Below are positions 63,594 through 64,000 of a stretch of 64,000 nt of DNA, one piece after another; position 1 is the first letter of the stretch; every line of letters starts with the position of its first letter. The stretch comes from Pseudomonas sp. LFM046. GTDB lineage: Bacteria; Pseudomonadota; Gammaproteobacteria; Pseudomonadales; Pseudomonadaceae. A program made the position numbers and the translations under genes. Location: the NCBI RefSeq assembly GCF_000949385.2, contig NZ_JYKO02000001.1, forward strand, positions 2,132,620 to 2,196,619, given 5' to 3'. The notes under the pieces are model-generated. The model ran no database searches. It was not told where the DNA came from and saw only the letters and a list, made by a program, of their open reading frames with translations.

Positions 63594-64000
63594 AACTCTC
63601 CATTCGCCACGACACCACCTACCGCTACGATGACCAGGTCCGCGCCAGCATCCAGTACCTGCGCCTGACGCCCCAGGAAAGCGAACGCCAGCATGTGCTC
63701 AATTGGGAACTCACCCTGCCGCGCCCGGTGCGTGCGCAGGTCGACCCCTTCGGCAATATCTTCCACGTGCTGACCCTGGACGAGCCCCACGACGCCATCG
63801 TCATCAGTGCCCGTGGCCTGGTCGAGATCGACGAGCAGCGCGAGGTGGAGCACGACACGCATTCGGCCTTGCCCTTCCTGCGCTTCACCCGCCTGACCAC
63901 GGCCGACGAGGCCCTGCGCGAGCTCGCCGAACACCAGTGCGGCCCTCGCCGCGACCGCAATGGCTTGATCGACCTGATGGAAGCCCTGCACGAGCAGATG
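63590..64000 (+). CDS. Transglutaminase-like protein, N-terminal part (runs off the window)
   Basis: The frame is open from the ATG at 63590 to the window end (137 codons). The start MKLSIRHDTTYRYDDQVRAS, then QYLRLTPQESERQHVLNWEL, is the N-terminal beta domain typical of bacterial transglutaminase-like proteins linked to alpha-E genes. The catalytic Cys-His-Asp domain lies beyond the window. GGAGG sits 5 nt before the start. Confidence 0.88.
   Translation, partial: MKLSIRHDTTYRYDDQVRASIQYLRLTPQESERQHVLNWELTLPRPVRAQVDPFGNIFHVLTLDEPHDAIVISARGLVEIDEQREVEHDTHSALPFLRFTRLTTADEALRELAEHQCGPRRDRNGLIDLMEALHEQM

Overview
The window reads as a chromosomal segment of a high-GC Pseudomonas or close relative. 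The evidence is the family content (PhaG/PhaC2 for medium-chain polyhydroxyalkanoate, kdpFABC-DE, the ydcSTUV-patD module, an sfn sulfone-sulfur regulon), sigma-54 type -24/-12 promoters, and Pseudomonas-type REP/REPIN palindromes between genes. No rRNA, tRNA, CRISPR array or complete insertion sequence was seen.

Layout. (1) 0.2-20.0 kb is an organosulfur acquisition island in four transcription units. A lone DszC/SfnB-like flavoprotein is divergent from sfnF-sfnG, a degenerate acyl-CoA-ligase-like gene and a complete LivGHM/SBP/LivF-type importer. A second unit holds a SfnB-like flavoprotein, an NtaA/DszA-like monooxygenase and a MetI-MetQ-MetN-type importer. The third, on the minus strand, is sfnE-sfnC-sfnR-ssuD-amidohydrolase. 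All four units have a -24/-12 promoter, and the regions upstream carry repeated ACTGTTGC-like sites, so one sigma-54 activator (SfnR, encoded here) probably drives them all. (2) 20.5-30.5 kb is a guanidine degradation operon on the minus strand: a guanidine-I (ykkC) riboswitch, a TauABC-like importer, two DUF1989 proteins (carboxyguanidine deiminase), a biotin carboxylase of the urea/guanidine type and allophanate hydrolase. It lies between two inverted, nearly identical 177-179 bp MITE-like elements, and the carboxylase gene contains an in-frame REPIN. (3) 31.1-34.2 kb holds a repressor/S24 peptidase fragment, phaC2 and phaG. (4) 34.7-37.3 kb holds a four-EF-hand protein next to a two-component system; both transcription units share one operator-like motif.

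(5) 37.7-45.8 kb is kdpFABC-kdpD-kdpE, interrupted by repeat spacers. (6) 45.8-54.4 kb holds glutaminase, a patatin-like phospholipase, a small lipoprotein, an AraC regulator divergent from a Baeyer-Villiger monooxygenase/esterase/short-chain dehydrogenase operon, rraB and a class I glutamine amidotransferase with a sigma-54-like promoter. (7) 54.5-60.0 kb is the putrescine/GABA-aldehyde type operon ydcSTUV-patD. (8) 60.2-64.0 kb holds a peroxiredoxin and a divergent ATP-grasp/alpha-E/transglutaminase operon that has a very good -24/-12 promoter and an NtrC-like site; its last gene runs off the window.

The common theme is scavenging of sulfur (sulfones, sulfonates) and nitrogen (guanidine, glutamine, polyamines), with much of the control inferred to be through sigma-54.
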